IMG/VR virus record: IMGVR_UViG_3300025289_000058
Location: 1 to 40,031 of that record
Length of the DNA: 40,031 nucleotides
Origin: a virus
Strand: one strand, 5' to 3'
The position numbers were made by a program, and so were the translations under genes. Positions 30,945-39,060 of the stretch are shown here, in pieces (the stretch's first letter is position 1; every line of letters begins with the position of its first letter). Under the pieces are notes generated by a model. That model was not told the origin of the DNA and did no database searches. It worked only from the letters and a program-made list of their open reading frames with translations.

Positions 30945-33900
30945 TTAATCAATTATTAAATTTTTATCATCGTCTTTTTTATTTATTCCATCATTAAGAC
31001 TTTTTAGATGTTTTTCAATATTTTCCATCATTGTCTTAGTTCTGAAATTTACTGCAGCATTATTTTTTTGTAAGCTGTTTTTTGGTTTTTTGTTTTCTGA
31101 AAGTGGTTCTTCGGTTCCTAAATCTTCTGCTCCAGATTCATCACCTGTTTCTCCTTCTGCACCGGCATCTAAACCACCTGCACCTGCATCCATTCCTCCA
31201 GCACCAGCATCTAAACCACCACCTAATCCTCCACCCATATCCATACCTCCACCAAGTCCACCGCCTCCACTACTCATTCCTCCACCACCAGCATCAGCTC
31301 CCGCATCAGCACCTTCTGCTCCGGCAACTTGTCCAGGAACAAATCCAGGTTTTCTAAACTTTCTATCAAGCTCATTAAATATCCCGGTTTCAATATATTC
31401 ATCTGCAGCACCTTCGATTTCAGCAAACATTTTACGTTCAATTTTCTTTTGTCTAAGAATTTGTTTAATTTCAGATTCAGAAAATCCCATAATATATTGC
31501 ATTGCCCAAGTATAAGAAACTGGAGAAGTTGGTTCGTTTGTAAATAATTCTTTAAATACTTCAAGCCTCGATTTCATTGTTTCGAGCTTTAGTAACTCTT
31601 GTTGAGTAGAAGGATTTGTTAATGTTAATTCAAAATTATTTATATCATCTTCAAAACCCAAGAAATACAAGTGTATATTTGCAATTCTTCTTAATTCTAT
31701 AACTAAAAATTGTTGAAGTCTGTTTATTGTTCTTGAAAATCTTAAATCCGCTTGAGATAAAGCTGAACCTCCCGGAATTGTTTCTGCATAATTTAAATAT
31801 GGTTTTGGAACTTTAAGAGCTGCAAATAATTTGTTCTGGAGGTATTCTATATCTTGGATATCCCCGAGATTGGAATTCGAAGTAAAGACGCCACTTGTAA
31901 GAGCAAAATTATGAAAATTATGATATAATTCATTTCCATCAATTGTTATTGTTCCTGTATCTTGTTTTTCTTCAAGCCATTCTATAGATATGATTTTGTG
32001 ATTAAAAAATTCTACTTTACTTTTAAAATCTCTCCAATTAGAATACCCAAAATGTTTCATCATTTTATCAAGATTATTATGGGTAAAACCATTTTTCATC
32101 TTTTTTAGTTGTTTATTTTCCTCATTTAACAAATTAAATTCAATCATAAATAAAGAACATTCTGAATTAATATTTTTTAATATTTCTTCTGCTGATAAAC
32201 CTTCCTTAAATTTACCTACAACAAACTGTAGCATGGTGTTAGAATACTTTATTGTTTGTTTTTCAATGACTGCATTTCTAAATGAATAATCCTTCCATAA
32301 CTCTGATGAAATTTTGCTTTGCTTAATTTTATATTCTGGAGTATTTTTTACAATTTTTAAAGTCGCACTTGTTTTTTCATAAAATGCTTTTTTATAATCT
32401 TCGTCTTTTAATAATTCTTGTAATTTATCAGAACCTTTTTGTGCATTATTTGCACTAATTTTTGCCCTTATTGATTTATCGTCAATACTTAAAGAATTGA
32501 AATATTTATTAATCCCATCAGAAATAGATTGATTGTGTTTAATTTCTTGTTCTTCAGTTCTGTTTAAATAATATTCTTCGCGAGCTATTTTTAATTTTTT
32601 TAGAACTTCATTTCTAAAATTTTCATTATTATTGTATTTATTTAACCAAGCTTCTACTCCTATTTTTGACCATTCTTTACTCATATTTTGATGAAATTCA
32701 TAATGGTCTTTATTATTCATCCAAAATAAATTTTCAGGAGAATTATTAAATCTATCAAAATTATAATGGTGAATTGTTTTTTTATCGCAATCAGAATATT
32801 TTTCATTAAAAACCATACTTCTTTCTTGGTCTGTTTCTTTAAAATAATTAGCTACCATCCTATGAGAAAAAATCCAATCATTTTTTAAATGGTCATATAT
32901 CATTTCATAATCATTTCTCTTTTTTCTTATATCATGAGAAGCTGGTGTGAATTTTTTATTAAAAGACCACAAAGACTCTCCTATTAATAAATCTTTTGCT
33001 TCTTTTTTGCCATTAAATTTAGTTGGAAATTTATGGTCAGGTGTTACTGTAATTGTCTCTCCGTTATCTAAAGTTATTTTTACAACTTGTGTATTTTTTC
33101 TTGTAACTCCCGCCCATGTTATGAACCCCGGAACAATTTCTCCTGTATTTGGATTTATAGAATAAGACCATAAATTTTTATTTCCATTGTCCCATTCCCT
33201 TATTATTTCAATCAATTCCAAACTTCTACCATCAAGAAGCTCTATTTTAGTATCTAAAGCGAGGCATGCACCCGGCAAAGTCTCTATACGAGAACTTTTA
33301 TCGCCGCGAATAGGGAGCCAGTAATCTTCTTCAAATGTGTTTTTCACAAAAACTCCACTGTTAGTGCGGTTTCCAGAGGTATCAAAAGAATACAATGCAA
33401 AATTATGTCTATCATGTTGACCATCATTTCCAACAACAGTCATACAATAAACATCATCATCTTCAAATATTGTTTCTGTTCTTAAAACTTTATGATTTTT
33501 ATATTCATATTGTCCTTTTTCGTTTTGAATTAAATTGTTTTTATTCCATTCTATTCTTAAATTTCTATAATTTTCTTTTTTTAATTCCAACAATAAAGGA
33601 TTATGTTTTTGTAAAAATTCTGTATAATTATCTATACCATTTTCACGTAAAATCCTTCTTAAATTTCCTTTACTATTAAAAAAAGTATCTACATTTCTTT
33701 TTGAATATTTATTTAATTCTTTTATTAAAAAATAAACCCCTGTATTTTTTAGATTATAAATAAAATCTTCTGCATTTACAAAAGTTTCATATTTTTTAAT
33801 TTCTTCTACAATTAAATCAAAACAATTTTCATCAACCTTAATAGTCATAGAACTTTTTAATTCTTCTCTACTTTCTTCATTTTCCCAACGAGCAGTTAAA

Positions 33901-35462
33901 CTTTTACTTCTTATCTCATCATGTTCTTTATGTAAATCAGAAGAATTATACCAAGCCATTGCCGAAACTGAATTTCTTTCAATATTTTGTTTTATTAATT
34001 TTTCTACAAAATCAGGATTTTGCCATTTGACTTTATTTAACTCACCATGCATTTTTTTATGTTCCTCAAAATCTACCCATTTTAAATTGCTAAAAATATT
34101 ATTATATCGATTAAAGTCCCTATGGTGTAATGTGTTGTGTTTTTCATTTGTTTTTTTAATTTCTTTGCCAATTAATCTATGAACATATTCGTATTTTCCA
34201 GAATTTGGATTATAAACTCTTTTGTAAGTTATGTTTTTATTTTTATTTCCTCCAAGTGTTTTAAAATCTTCATAATATGGCATTAAAGCATCTCCATCAC
34301 ATAATTCGCTTGCCATTTTTTCAGAGCCGTCACGGAGCACAAAAGGGTGTTCTGGTGCAGTCAAAACCCAAGTATTATCATCCAACCAAACTTTTGTTAA
34401 TTTATTTGCAGTGTAATTTTTCCCACACCAAATAACTTTTCCACCAACAACTTGATGCGTTTTGTCTTGAATTGAATACACAAAATTTTCTTTTCCTTCT
34501 TCAAATTCTTTTGCCAATTCTTCTATTGTTATTGTTCTTCCATCCAATAATGGAATAGGCGTATTTTTCCAAACCGGCATCGGAGCATATTTCAAATTCA
34601 CATTACCAGTTGATTGTTCAACCATAGGAGTTTTTTTAACAGAAGCCTTTGCTTTCTCCATGTATTGAGGAACATCTGCGGGGTCTATATTCCCTACCTC
34701 AATATAATAAACTCTTCTTTCTGGAGCTCTAATTGCTCTATAAACAAGCATAGCATCTTCTGCTAATTGTAATTGTCTCCAAAGTTTTCTTGCTGGTTCC
34801 AAAATTGATCTTCCATAAGGAAGTCTGTTGCTATCTGTTAATATTCTAAAATGAGCTACTTGCCATTCTTCAAAAAATAAATTATTATTATCCCACTTAA
34901 ATTTACTTGTTCCACTTTCTTCGTCTTTATTTTCTATTCTATGAACTTCACCAACTGGCAACATAATAACATCAAAAATTCCATTTTCTTGGTCAACTTC
35001 CAATTTAACAAAAGCATCTCCAAATTTTATTAATTCTCTTGTCCAAAATCCAAGGTTATAATTTATATTTAACACATTGTAGAATAGGTCTTTTAAAGTA
35101 TTTTTAACTCTTGAATTATCGCTATAAATTTCAAGTATGTTTCCTTTTTCTGATTTCGTAACGCATTCATCTGAAAGGATATCGAGTGCTGCTGACACTT
35201 CCGGAGAATTATCCATTGCTCTATAATCTTGATAGGCAGTAAATCTATCAGCTTCATAATACATAGACCTTGTATAAAGGTCTTCATACATTTTTTTAGA
35301 TTGTATATTTAAAAAATCTTGCTGTTTCTGTTGTTTTGAAGCAAACGGATTTGCTACCGGTGTATTTGTTAAAATACTTTTGTCTGTTTCTTTATTATCT
35401 CTTCCGCCTCTTTTTAAAGCTTTAAAAATTCCAGAAAATACACTTTCATCTTGTTCTGCCAT
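30945..35462 (-). CDS. gp20-type portal protein precursor with two inteins
   Basis: A 1505-residue precursor. Removing inteins at residues 296-708 and 733-1196 leaves 628 residues. The exteins show the T4 gp20 core: ALDILSDECVTKSEKGNILE, NLGFWTRELIKFGDAFVKLE and PYGRSILEPARKLWRQLQLA; then TFEEDYWLPIRGDKSSRIET and LPGA joined to SNLGDIQDIEYLQNKLF and ALKVPKPYLNY. These are hallmarks of the portal ring that seats at the packaging vertex. The C-terminus carries an extra Gly/Ala/Asp low-complexity region, making it about 100 residues longer than T4 gp20 (524). It follows TerL as in T4 and has its own host-type promoter. Confidence 0.9.
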   Translation of the reverse strand: MAEQDESVFSGIFKALKRGGRDNKETDKSILTNTPVANPFASKQQKQQDFLNIQSKKMYEDLYTRSMYYEADRFTAYQDYRAMDNSPEVSAALDILSDECVTKSEKGNILEIYSDNSRVKNTLKDLFYNVLNINYNLGFWTRELIKFGDAFVKLEVDQENGIFDVIMLPVGEVHRIENKDEESGTSKFKWDNNNLFFEEWQVAHFRILTDSNRLPYGRSILEPARKLWRQLQLAEDAMLVYRAIRAPERRVYYIEVGNIDPADVPQYMEKAKASVKKTPMVEQSTGNVNLKYAPMPVWKNTPIPLLDGRTITIEELAKEFEEGKENFVYSIQDKTHQVVGGKVIWCGKNYTANKLTKVWLDDNTWVLTAPEHPFVLRDGSEKMASELCDGDALMPYYEDFKTLGGNKNKNITYKRVYNPNSGKYEYVHRLIGKEIKKTNEKHNTLHHRDFNRYNNIFSNLKWVDFEEHKKMHGELNKVKWQNPDFVEKLIKQNIERNSVSAMAWYNSSDLHKEHDEIRSKSLTARWENEESREELKSSMTIKVDENCFDLIVEEIKKYETFVNAEDFIYNLKNTGVYFLIKELNKYSKRNVDTFFNSKGNLRRILRENGIDNYTEFLQKHNPLLLELKKENYRNLRIEWNKNNLIQNEKGQYEYKNHKVLRTETIFEDDDVYCMTVVGNDGQHDRHNFALYSFDTSGNRTNSGVFVKNTFEEDYWLPIRGDKSSRIETLPGACLALDTKIELLDGRSLELIEIIREWDNGNKNLWSYSINPNTGEIVPGFITWAGVTRKNTQVVKITLDNGETITVTPDHKFPTKFNGKKEAKDLLIGESLWSFNKKFTPASHDIRKKRNDYEMIYDHLKNDWIFSHRMVANYFKETDQERSMVFNEKYSDCDKKTIHHYNFDRFNNSPENLFWMNNKDHYEFHQNMSKEWSKIGVEAWLNKYNNNENFRNEVLKKLKIAREEYYLNRTEEQEIKHNQSISDGINKYFNSLSIDDKSIRAKISANNAQKGSDKLQELLKDEDYKKAFYEKTSATLKIVKNTPEYKIKQSKISSELWKDYSFRNAVIEKQTIKYSNTMLQFVVGKFKEGLSAEEILKNINSECSLFMIEFNLLNEENKQLKKMKNGFTHNNLDKMMKHFGYSNWRDFKSKVEFFNHKIISIEWLEEKQDTGTITIDGNELYHNFHNFALTSGVFTSNSNLGDIQDIEYLQNKLFAALKVPKPYLNYAETIPGGSALSQADLRFSRTINRLQQFLVIELRRIANIHLYFLGFEDDINNFELTLTNPSTQQELLKLETMKSRLEVFKELFTNEPTSPVSYTWAMQYIMGFSESEIKQILRQKKIERKMFAEIEGAADEYIETGIFNELDRKFRKPGFVPGQVAGAEGADAGADAGGGGMSSGGGGLGGGMDMGGGLGGGLDAGAGGMDAGAGGLDAGAEGETGDESGAEDLGTEEPLSENKKPKNSLQKNNAAVNFRTKTMMENIEKHLKSLNDGINKKDDDKNLIID
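31120..31335 (-). repeat. Gly/Ala/Asp-rich low-complexity repeat in portal C-terminus
   Basis: The portal tail codes for about 70 residues of Gly, Ala, Asp and Met in units such as GGGLGGGMD and DAGAGGMDAGAGGLDAGA. DNA repeats with a GGT/GCA codon pattern result, giving a local GC rise. Such repeats can change in length by slippage. Confidence 0.6.
31875..33266 (-). mobile_element. Portal intein 2 (HNH-type)
   Basis: A 464-residue intein. Cys1 starts CLALDTKIELLDGRS; block B is ITVTPDHKF (Thr-x-x-His); an HNH nuclease core lies in TIHHYNFDRFNNSPENLFWM; it ends HNFALTSGVFTSN with Ser as +1. The penultimate residue is Ser rather than His. Its insertion, between LPGA and SNLGDIQD, is in a conserved portal motif. 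Confidence 0.85.
33339..34577 (-). mobile_element. Portal intein 1 (HNH-type, class 3-like)
   Basis: A 413-residue intein homologous to intein 2 but starting with Pro (PVWKNTPIPLLDGRT), without Cys1. Block B reads LTAPEHPF, Ala replacing the usual Thr; block F has Cys in DDVYCMTV; the end is GVFVKN with Thr as +1. Lack of Cys1, block F Cys and Thr+1 point to class 3 splicing. The HNH core is TLHHRDFNRYNNIFSNLKWV. Confidence 0.75.
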
Positions 35463-35481
35463 TTTATTTTTATTTATTATT

Positions 35482-35512
35482 CAAATTAATCGTTTTTTTT
35501 ACTTAAAGTCAA
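35482..35512 (-). promoter_or_regulatory. Bacteroidota-type promoter of the portal gene
   Basis: Minus strand: TTG (35510-35512), 20-nt spacer, TTAATTTG (35482-35489), identical in layout to the promoters at 10410 and 30490. It lies just after the TerL stop; the start codon is 19 nt downstream. Confidence 0.55.
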
Positions 35513-35515
35513 TGT

Positions 35516-38422
35516 TTAACCTTTTGATATTGGTCCATATAACCAACTTAAATCTGAGTCAGGAGTTTGAATGTTCCTTTGACCATCCTCTTTTTGTGTG
35601 TTTGTTGGTATTCCTCTGCTATTTGATTGAAAACTTATTGAATCTAACATTGCTTTAAAAAATTCTTTACTTTTAAATACATTATCAAATTCCGTGTCTC
35701 TCATAAATAAAGCTATAGCAAAAGCAAAAATAAGGTCATCGTGATATCCATCAGCGTGCTCAGGCTTATCACCTTTGTTTATAAATGTTCTAAATTCGCT
35801 AAGTAATCTTTTTGAATTTATCTTTACCTGAGTTTCTCTCATGTATTTTGCAAGACAACTCATAAGTAATGGCCTTGTTTTCGTTGTTGTTTGAAATCCT
35901 GGTATCTCACTATCTTGGTCAACATAGTCAACACCACCGTGACGAACATAAATTTTCTTTATTGATTTGGAATGATGTATTTTTTCTGTTGGATATTTTA
36001 AGACGTTTTTAAGAGCCAGAGTTGTTGCCAAACCGTGATTATTACATTCAGCTGCAACAAAAGCCATATTATAATCTGTGGCTACTTTATAAATCAATTC
36101 AGCAAAAATGTCTGGCGGAATTTTGCCTTGATATTCTGCAACTTGATTAAGTGTATCAGCATCAATAACTTCAACTGTTGAAAAATCCTCGCCATCTCCC
36201 CTTGAGATATCACAATTATGAGTAGTAATATTTTTACATAAAAAAGTATGATTTTCCGTTTCAAAATTGTAAACATTTCCTTTGTATAGTATTTTATTTA
36301 CATCTTTTATTTTGAAATATATATTTTCTAAATCTTTACTAAAAAAACAGTCCTTAATTATTCTATTGTTTTTAAGTATAAATTCATGAGAATACTTTAA
36401 TTTATCAGCTAATTTAACACTATCAAAATGACACAAATTTAATTGGTATGTCTTTTGAGTATTACACTCTCTTATTTTTCCATCTCTTTTAAAATATGCT
36501 TTCGATTCATTTCTTAATAATTGTAAACTAGATATTAATCCAATTGAAAATAAAATATCTTGTATTCCCTCTAATAACTCCAATGAAATGCTAACAAATG
36601 ATATTCTTGAGTCACCTCTAAGCCCTTCTTTGAACCAACATCCATCACCTTCTAAATAACCTTTTATTAATTCTAATTTATAGTTTTCAGGTAAAAATTT
36701 AACCCATTCAGGTAATATTTTATTTTTTGCTCCTTTTCCAAAATTTTCATTTATAAATTCAAAAATCTGTTTAGATGTAAATTGTGTGCTTATTGAATTT
36801 TCTATTTCTTTAATTGTTGTGCATACACTTTTATTATATTTACTAAATATATTTTTTATTTTTTTAACAAAATATTGTTCTGTTTTATTATTATGTGAAG
36901 TACATATATTGTAAGAATTTTTGTTTTTTATTGTCCAACCTTCTGCCAGCCACATTCCAATAAACCACCAGAATTCCTCATCTAATAATGGATTTTTTAT
37001 AATAAAATCTTTTCTCGTTGAATTTTCATATTTATTCCATTTTTCTTTTATTTCAGAAGATTCCAGTATATTGTTTTTATAAATATTTGGATAAATTAAC
37101 CAATCTCCAATTTTAATATCTTTGGCTTCTAAAAATTCTAATGGAACATCCCAATACCTCTCATTAAATCTATATATTTCATGATTTAGTTTATAGTTTC
37201 TTTTCAATTTTACTTTGTTTGATGATAAGATTGGATGATTTGCTGTGAATTTTGTTTTTCTATAAACATTAGAAGGTTTTATTTCATAAACACAATCTTC
37301 TATATCGCTTGTAATTTGTATGTTTTTAATATTTACATATTCTCCATTTTTATCAACTAATAAATCATTAAAATCAATGTCTTCTATATTTTTTAATCCA
37401 CTATTTGTTAAAACTTTTTCTCCTGTTGGTAAACACCCTATTATATAATTCCTTTTAGGTTGTGGTTTTTCCCAAACATAAAATTTTGTTTCTCTTGAAA
37501 CAAATCGTTCTGAAGGTTCTTTATAATCATAATAACATACCGGTTTAATATCAGCACAATGACTATCATATTTATCTATAATCCAGCTTTCAATAACAAC
37601 TGCAGCAGAACCTTCAAATGATAAATCTAACTCTTGTGCAATTTTCACCTTATCCCATTTTAAGAGCTCACACTGTTTTTCATACCAAGGACTCCACCAG
37701 AATTTTTTTCCATGTTCATCTGTTCTTTGTTCTAAATCTTTAGCATAATATGGGTGACGATTCCAATGTACTTCTGTTCCAACAAAAGCATTTTTATCAG
37801 TTTTTTGTTTTTTTATTGTTTCCGTCCATGTAGCATGATATAATCCTGAACTTCCGTTTGGCGTTGAAACCATTATACACTTAGCACTTTCAGCAGATAA
37901 AGCTAAACCAGCTGCCATCCATATTTCTTCTGCATTATCAATAAATGCTGTTTCATCCAAAATTAGCATAGTTAAAGTTTCTCCTCTACCGGCGTTACCG
38001 CCTGATGCTACAGCTTTACACCAGCTTCCATTAGAAAATATAATTTGTTGAGTGTTGTTTGTTGGAACTACATCTGGCCTTAAAAATGCCGGAAGATAAT
38101 CCAAAAATTGTTTTACTGAACCCAAGAATCTTCTTGCTCCAGCACCATCATTAGCAACAATAAGTATTCTTTCATTTTCATTAAAAAGCATTTTCCAACA
38201 AACATATCCTGATGTTATGACAGAAATTCCGGTCTGCCGCGATTTTAAGATAATATTATTTTTGTTTGACACATAATTTTCAAGAACTTCTTTTTGAATA
38301 TCGTAAAGAGTTAATTTATCAATAGTGCTTTTAGTAATATCAAATATATACCCATAGTTATTTAAAAAATAAATGGGATTTTTTGCACATTTAATAAATT
38401 CAATTGTTTCTTCTTGTGTCAT
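35516..38422 (-). CDS. Large terminase subunit (TerL, gp17-like) with intein
   Basis: A 968-residue precursor; without the intein (residues 330-736) it is 561 residues, normal for TerL. Walker A is KSRQTGIS (60-67), Walker B is LTMLILDE (150-157) and the coupling Ser-Thr-Pro is VSTPNGSSG. The nuclease domain begins at the splice junction: YIIG joined to CDISRGDGEDFST, with catalytic Asp directly after the +1 Cys. Later DGYHDDLIFAFA supplies further acidic residues. The enzyme packs DNA into proheads with the portal coded next. A CTATTTATAAAA motif precedes it by 4 nt. Confidence 0.95.
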   Translation of the reverse strand: MTQEETIEFIKCAKNPIYFLNNYGYIFDITKSTIDKLTLYDIQKEVLENYVSNKNNIILKSRQTGISVITSGYVCWKMLFNENERILIVANDGAGARRFLGSVKQFLDYLPAFLRPDVVPTNNTQQIIFSNGSWCKAVASGGNAGRGETLTMLILDETAFIDNAEEIWMAAGLALSAESAKCIMVSTPNGSSGLYHATWTETIKKQKTDKNAFVGTEVHWNRHPYYAKDLEQRTDEHGKKFWWSPWYEKQCELLKWDKVKIAQELDLSFEGSAAVVIESWIIDKYDSHCADIKPVCYYDYKEPSERFVSRETKFYVWEKPQPKRNYIIGCLPTGEKVLTNSGLKNIEDIDFNDLLVDKNGEYVNIKNIQITSDIEDCVYEIKPSNVYRKTKFTANHPILSSNKVKLKRNYKLNHEIYRFNERYWDVPLEFLEAKDIKIGDWLIYPNIYKNNILESSEIKEKWNKYENSTRKDFIIKNPLLDEEFWWFIGMWLAEGWTIKNKNSYNICTSHNNKTEQYFVKKIKNIFSKYNKSVCTTIKEIENSISTQFTSKQIFEFINENFGKGAKNKILPEWVKFLPENYKLELIKGYLEGDGCWFKEGLRGDSRISFVSISLELLEGIQDILFSIGLISSLQLLRNESKAYFKRDGKIRECNTQKTYQLNLCHFDSVKLADKLKYSHEFILKNNRIIKDCFFSKDLENIYFKIKDVNKILYKGNVYNFETENHTFLCKNITTHNCDISRGDGEDFSTVEVIDADTLNQVAEYQGKIPPDIFAELIYKVATDYNMAFVAAECNNHGLATTLALKNVLKYPTEKIHHSKSIKKIYVRHGGVDYVDQDSEIPGFQTTTKTRPLLMSCLAKYMRETQVKINSKRLLSEFRTFINKGDKPEHADGYHDDLIFAFAIALFMRDTEFDNVFKSKEFFKAMLDSISFQSNSRGIPTNTQKEDGQRNIQTPDSDLSWLYGPISKG
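36215..37435 (-). mobile_element. LAGLIDADG intein in TerL
   Basis: A 407-residue intein inserted at the nuclease active site. Cys1 opens CLPTGEKVLTNSGLKN; block B is FTANHPIL (Thr-x-x-His); LAGLIDADG-type motifs are FIGMWLAEGW and LIKGYLEGDGCW; the end is NITTHN with Cys as +1. All class 1 residues are present. Splicing is needed before TerL can cut DNA. Confidence 0.9.
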
Positions 38423-38426
38423 AGTA

Positions 38427-38438
38427 TTTTATAAATAG
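38427..38438 (-). promoter_or_regulatory. CTATTTA motif upstream of TerL
   Basis: Minus strand reads CTATTTATAAAA, ending 4 nt before the TerL start, the closest of the eight. If this is a promoter, transcription would begin at or inside the start codon. Confidence 0.35.
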
Positions 38439-38447
38439 GTAATTATT

Positions 38448-38472
38448 TGGCATTTTCACACACAAAATGCCA
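38448..38472 (-). other. Hairpin between the 38487 gene and TerL
   Basis: A perfect 9-bp stem TGGCATTTT/AAAATGCCA with a 7-nt loop (CACACAC on the plus strand). There is no T run after it on either strand, so it may be an mRNA processing or stability element rather than a terminator. Confidence 0.5.
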
Positions 38473-38486
38473 GACAATCAACTATT

Positions 38487-38960
38487 CTATCTTTCAGGAA
38501 TTAGATATGAGAAAAATTTAATAGAAATAAGTGGTAGGTTATCACAAAAAGACACAGATTCAAGAATACACCCTCTTAAAGACATTATTGTACTATTATT
38601 TGAGGTATTATAATTAAAAAAGGATATATCAGCTCCTCCGGAATATGGCTTTCCTTTAGAAAAACATTCAACCCATTTTAAAAATTCAGATGAAGAATTA
38701 TTGTCTACAGAAGAACAAATTTGAATATCAAATGAATCAAAATTCATTACAAATTGTCCATAATCATCAGATGACATTTTTCCTTTTACATTTGGAAAAA
38801 TACTATCGTTAAATGTTTTGAATTTTACAATCAATTCAGAATTTTTTTTAGATTTTGGAAAATGAAATTTCATTCCGAAACAATCATTTTTTAACTTATG
38901 TGGAAATTTTTCAATAATAACTTGACGATTGTTTACGTTCTCTAAAAATTTTCTTATCAT
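38487..38960 (-). CDS. Hypothetical virion/tail-type protein
   Basis: A 157-residue, beta-rich protein (KNDCFGMKFHFPKSKKNSEL, NFDSFDIQICSSVDNN, LRGCILESVSFCDNLPLISI). It lies between an appendage protein and TerL, the place of late genes in T4. The size is close to that of tail tube proteins and ISIKFFSYL is compatible, but a real match cannot be shown. The hairpin at 38448-38472 follows it. Confidence 0.4.
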   Translation of the reverse strand: MIRKFLENVNNRQVIIEKFPHKLKNDCFGMKFHFPKSKKNSELIVKFKTFNDSIFPNVKGKMSSDDYGQFVMNFDSFDIQICSSVDNNSSSEFLKWVECFSKGKPYSGGADISFFNYNTSNNSTIMSLRGCILESVSFCDNLPLISIKFFSYLIPER

Positions 38961-39010
38961 TACAATCCTACATATACAATTACTCCACTTGTCAACTCAC
39001 TATCAGGTTT

Positions 39011-39052
39011 AACAACATATATAAATATGATTTTTTTATTATATTGTTGTTG
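39011..39052 (-). other. Imperfect inverted repeat in a 100-nt gap
   Basis: AACAAC followed by ATATA (39011-39023) pairs with TATAT plus TGTTGTT (39041-39052), with one bulge. It follows the appendage gene; no T run, so not a clear terminator. A weak TTG-N22-TAGGATTG sequence (38963-38995) lies just ahead of the 38487-38960 gene start. Nothing else is seen in this gap. Confidence 0.3.
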
Positions 39053-39060
39053 TTTTAATT

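Noticed and set aside
31120-31335. CRISPR-like or tandem DNA repeat array
   Set aside because: Irregular unit lengths and in-frame coding of Gly/Ala/Asp explain the repeats; there are no unique spacers.
31090-31515. Pro/Ser-rich plus-strand reading frame opposite the portal tail
   Set aside because: It is the antisense of the Gly/Ala/Asp repeat coding region; the low-complexity codons remove stops by chance and there is no start context or promoter.
38448-38472. Hairpin as a Rho-independent terminator
   Set aside because: Perfect stem but no T run on either strand; listed as a hairpin of unknown role.
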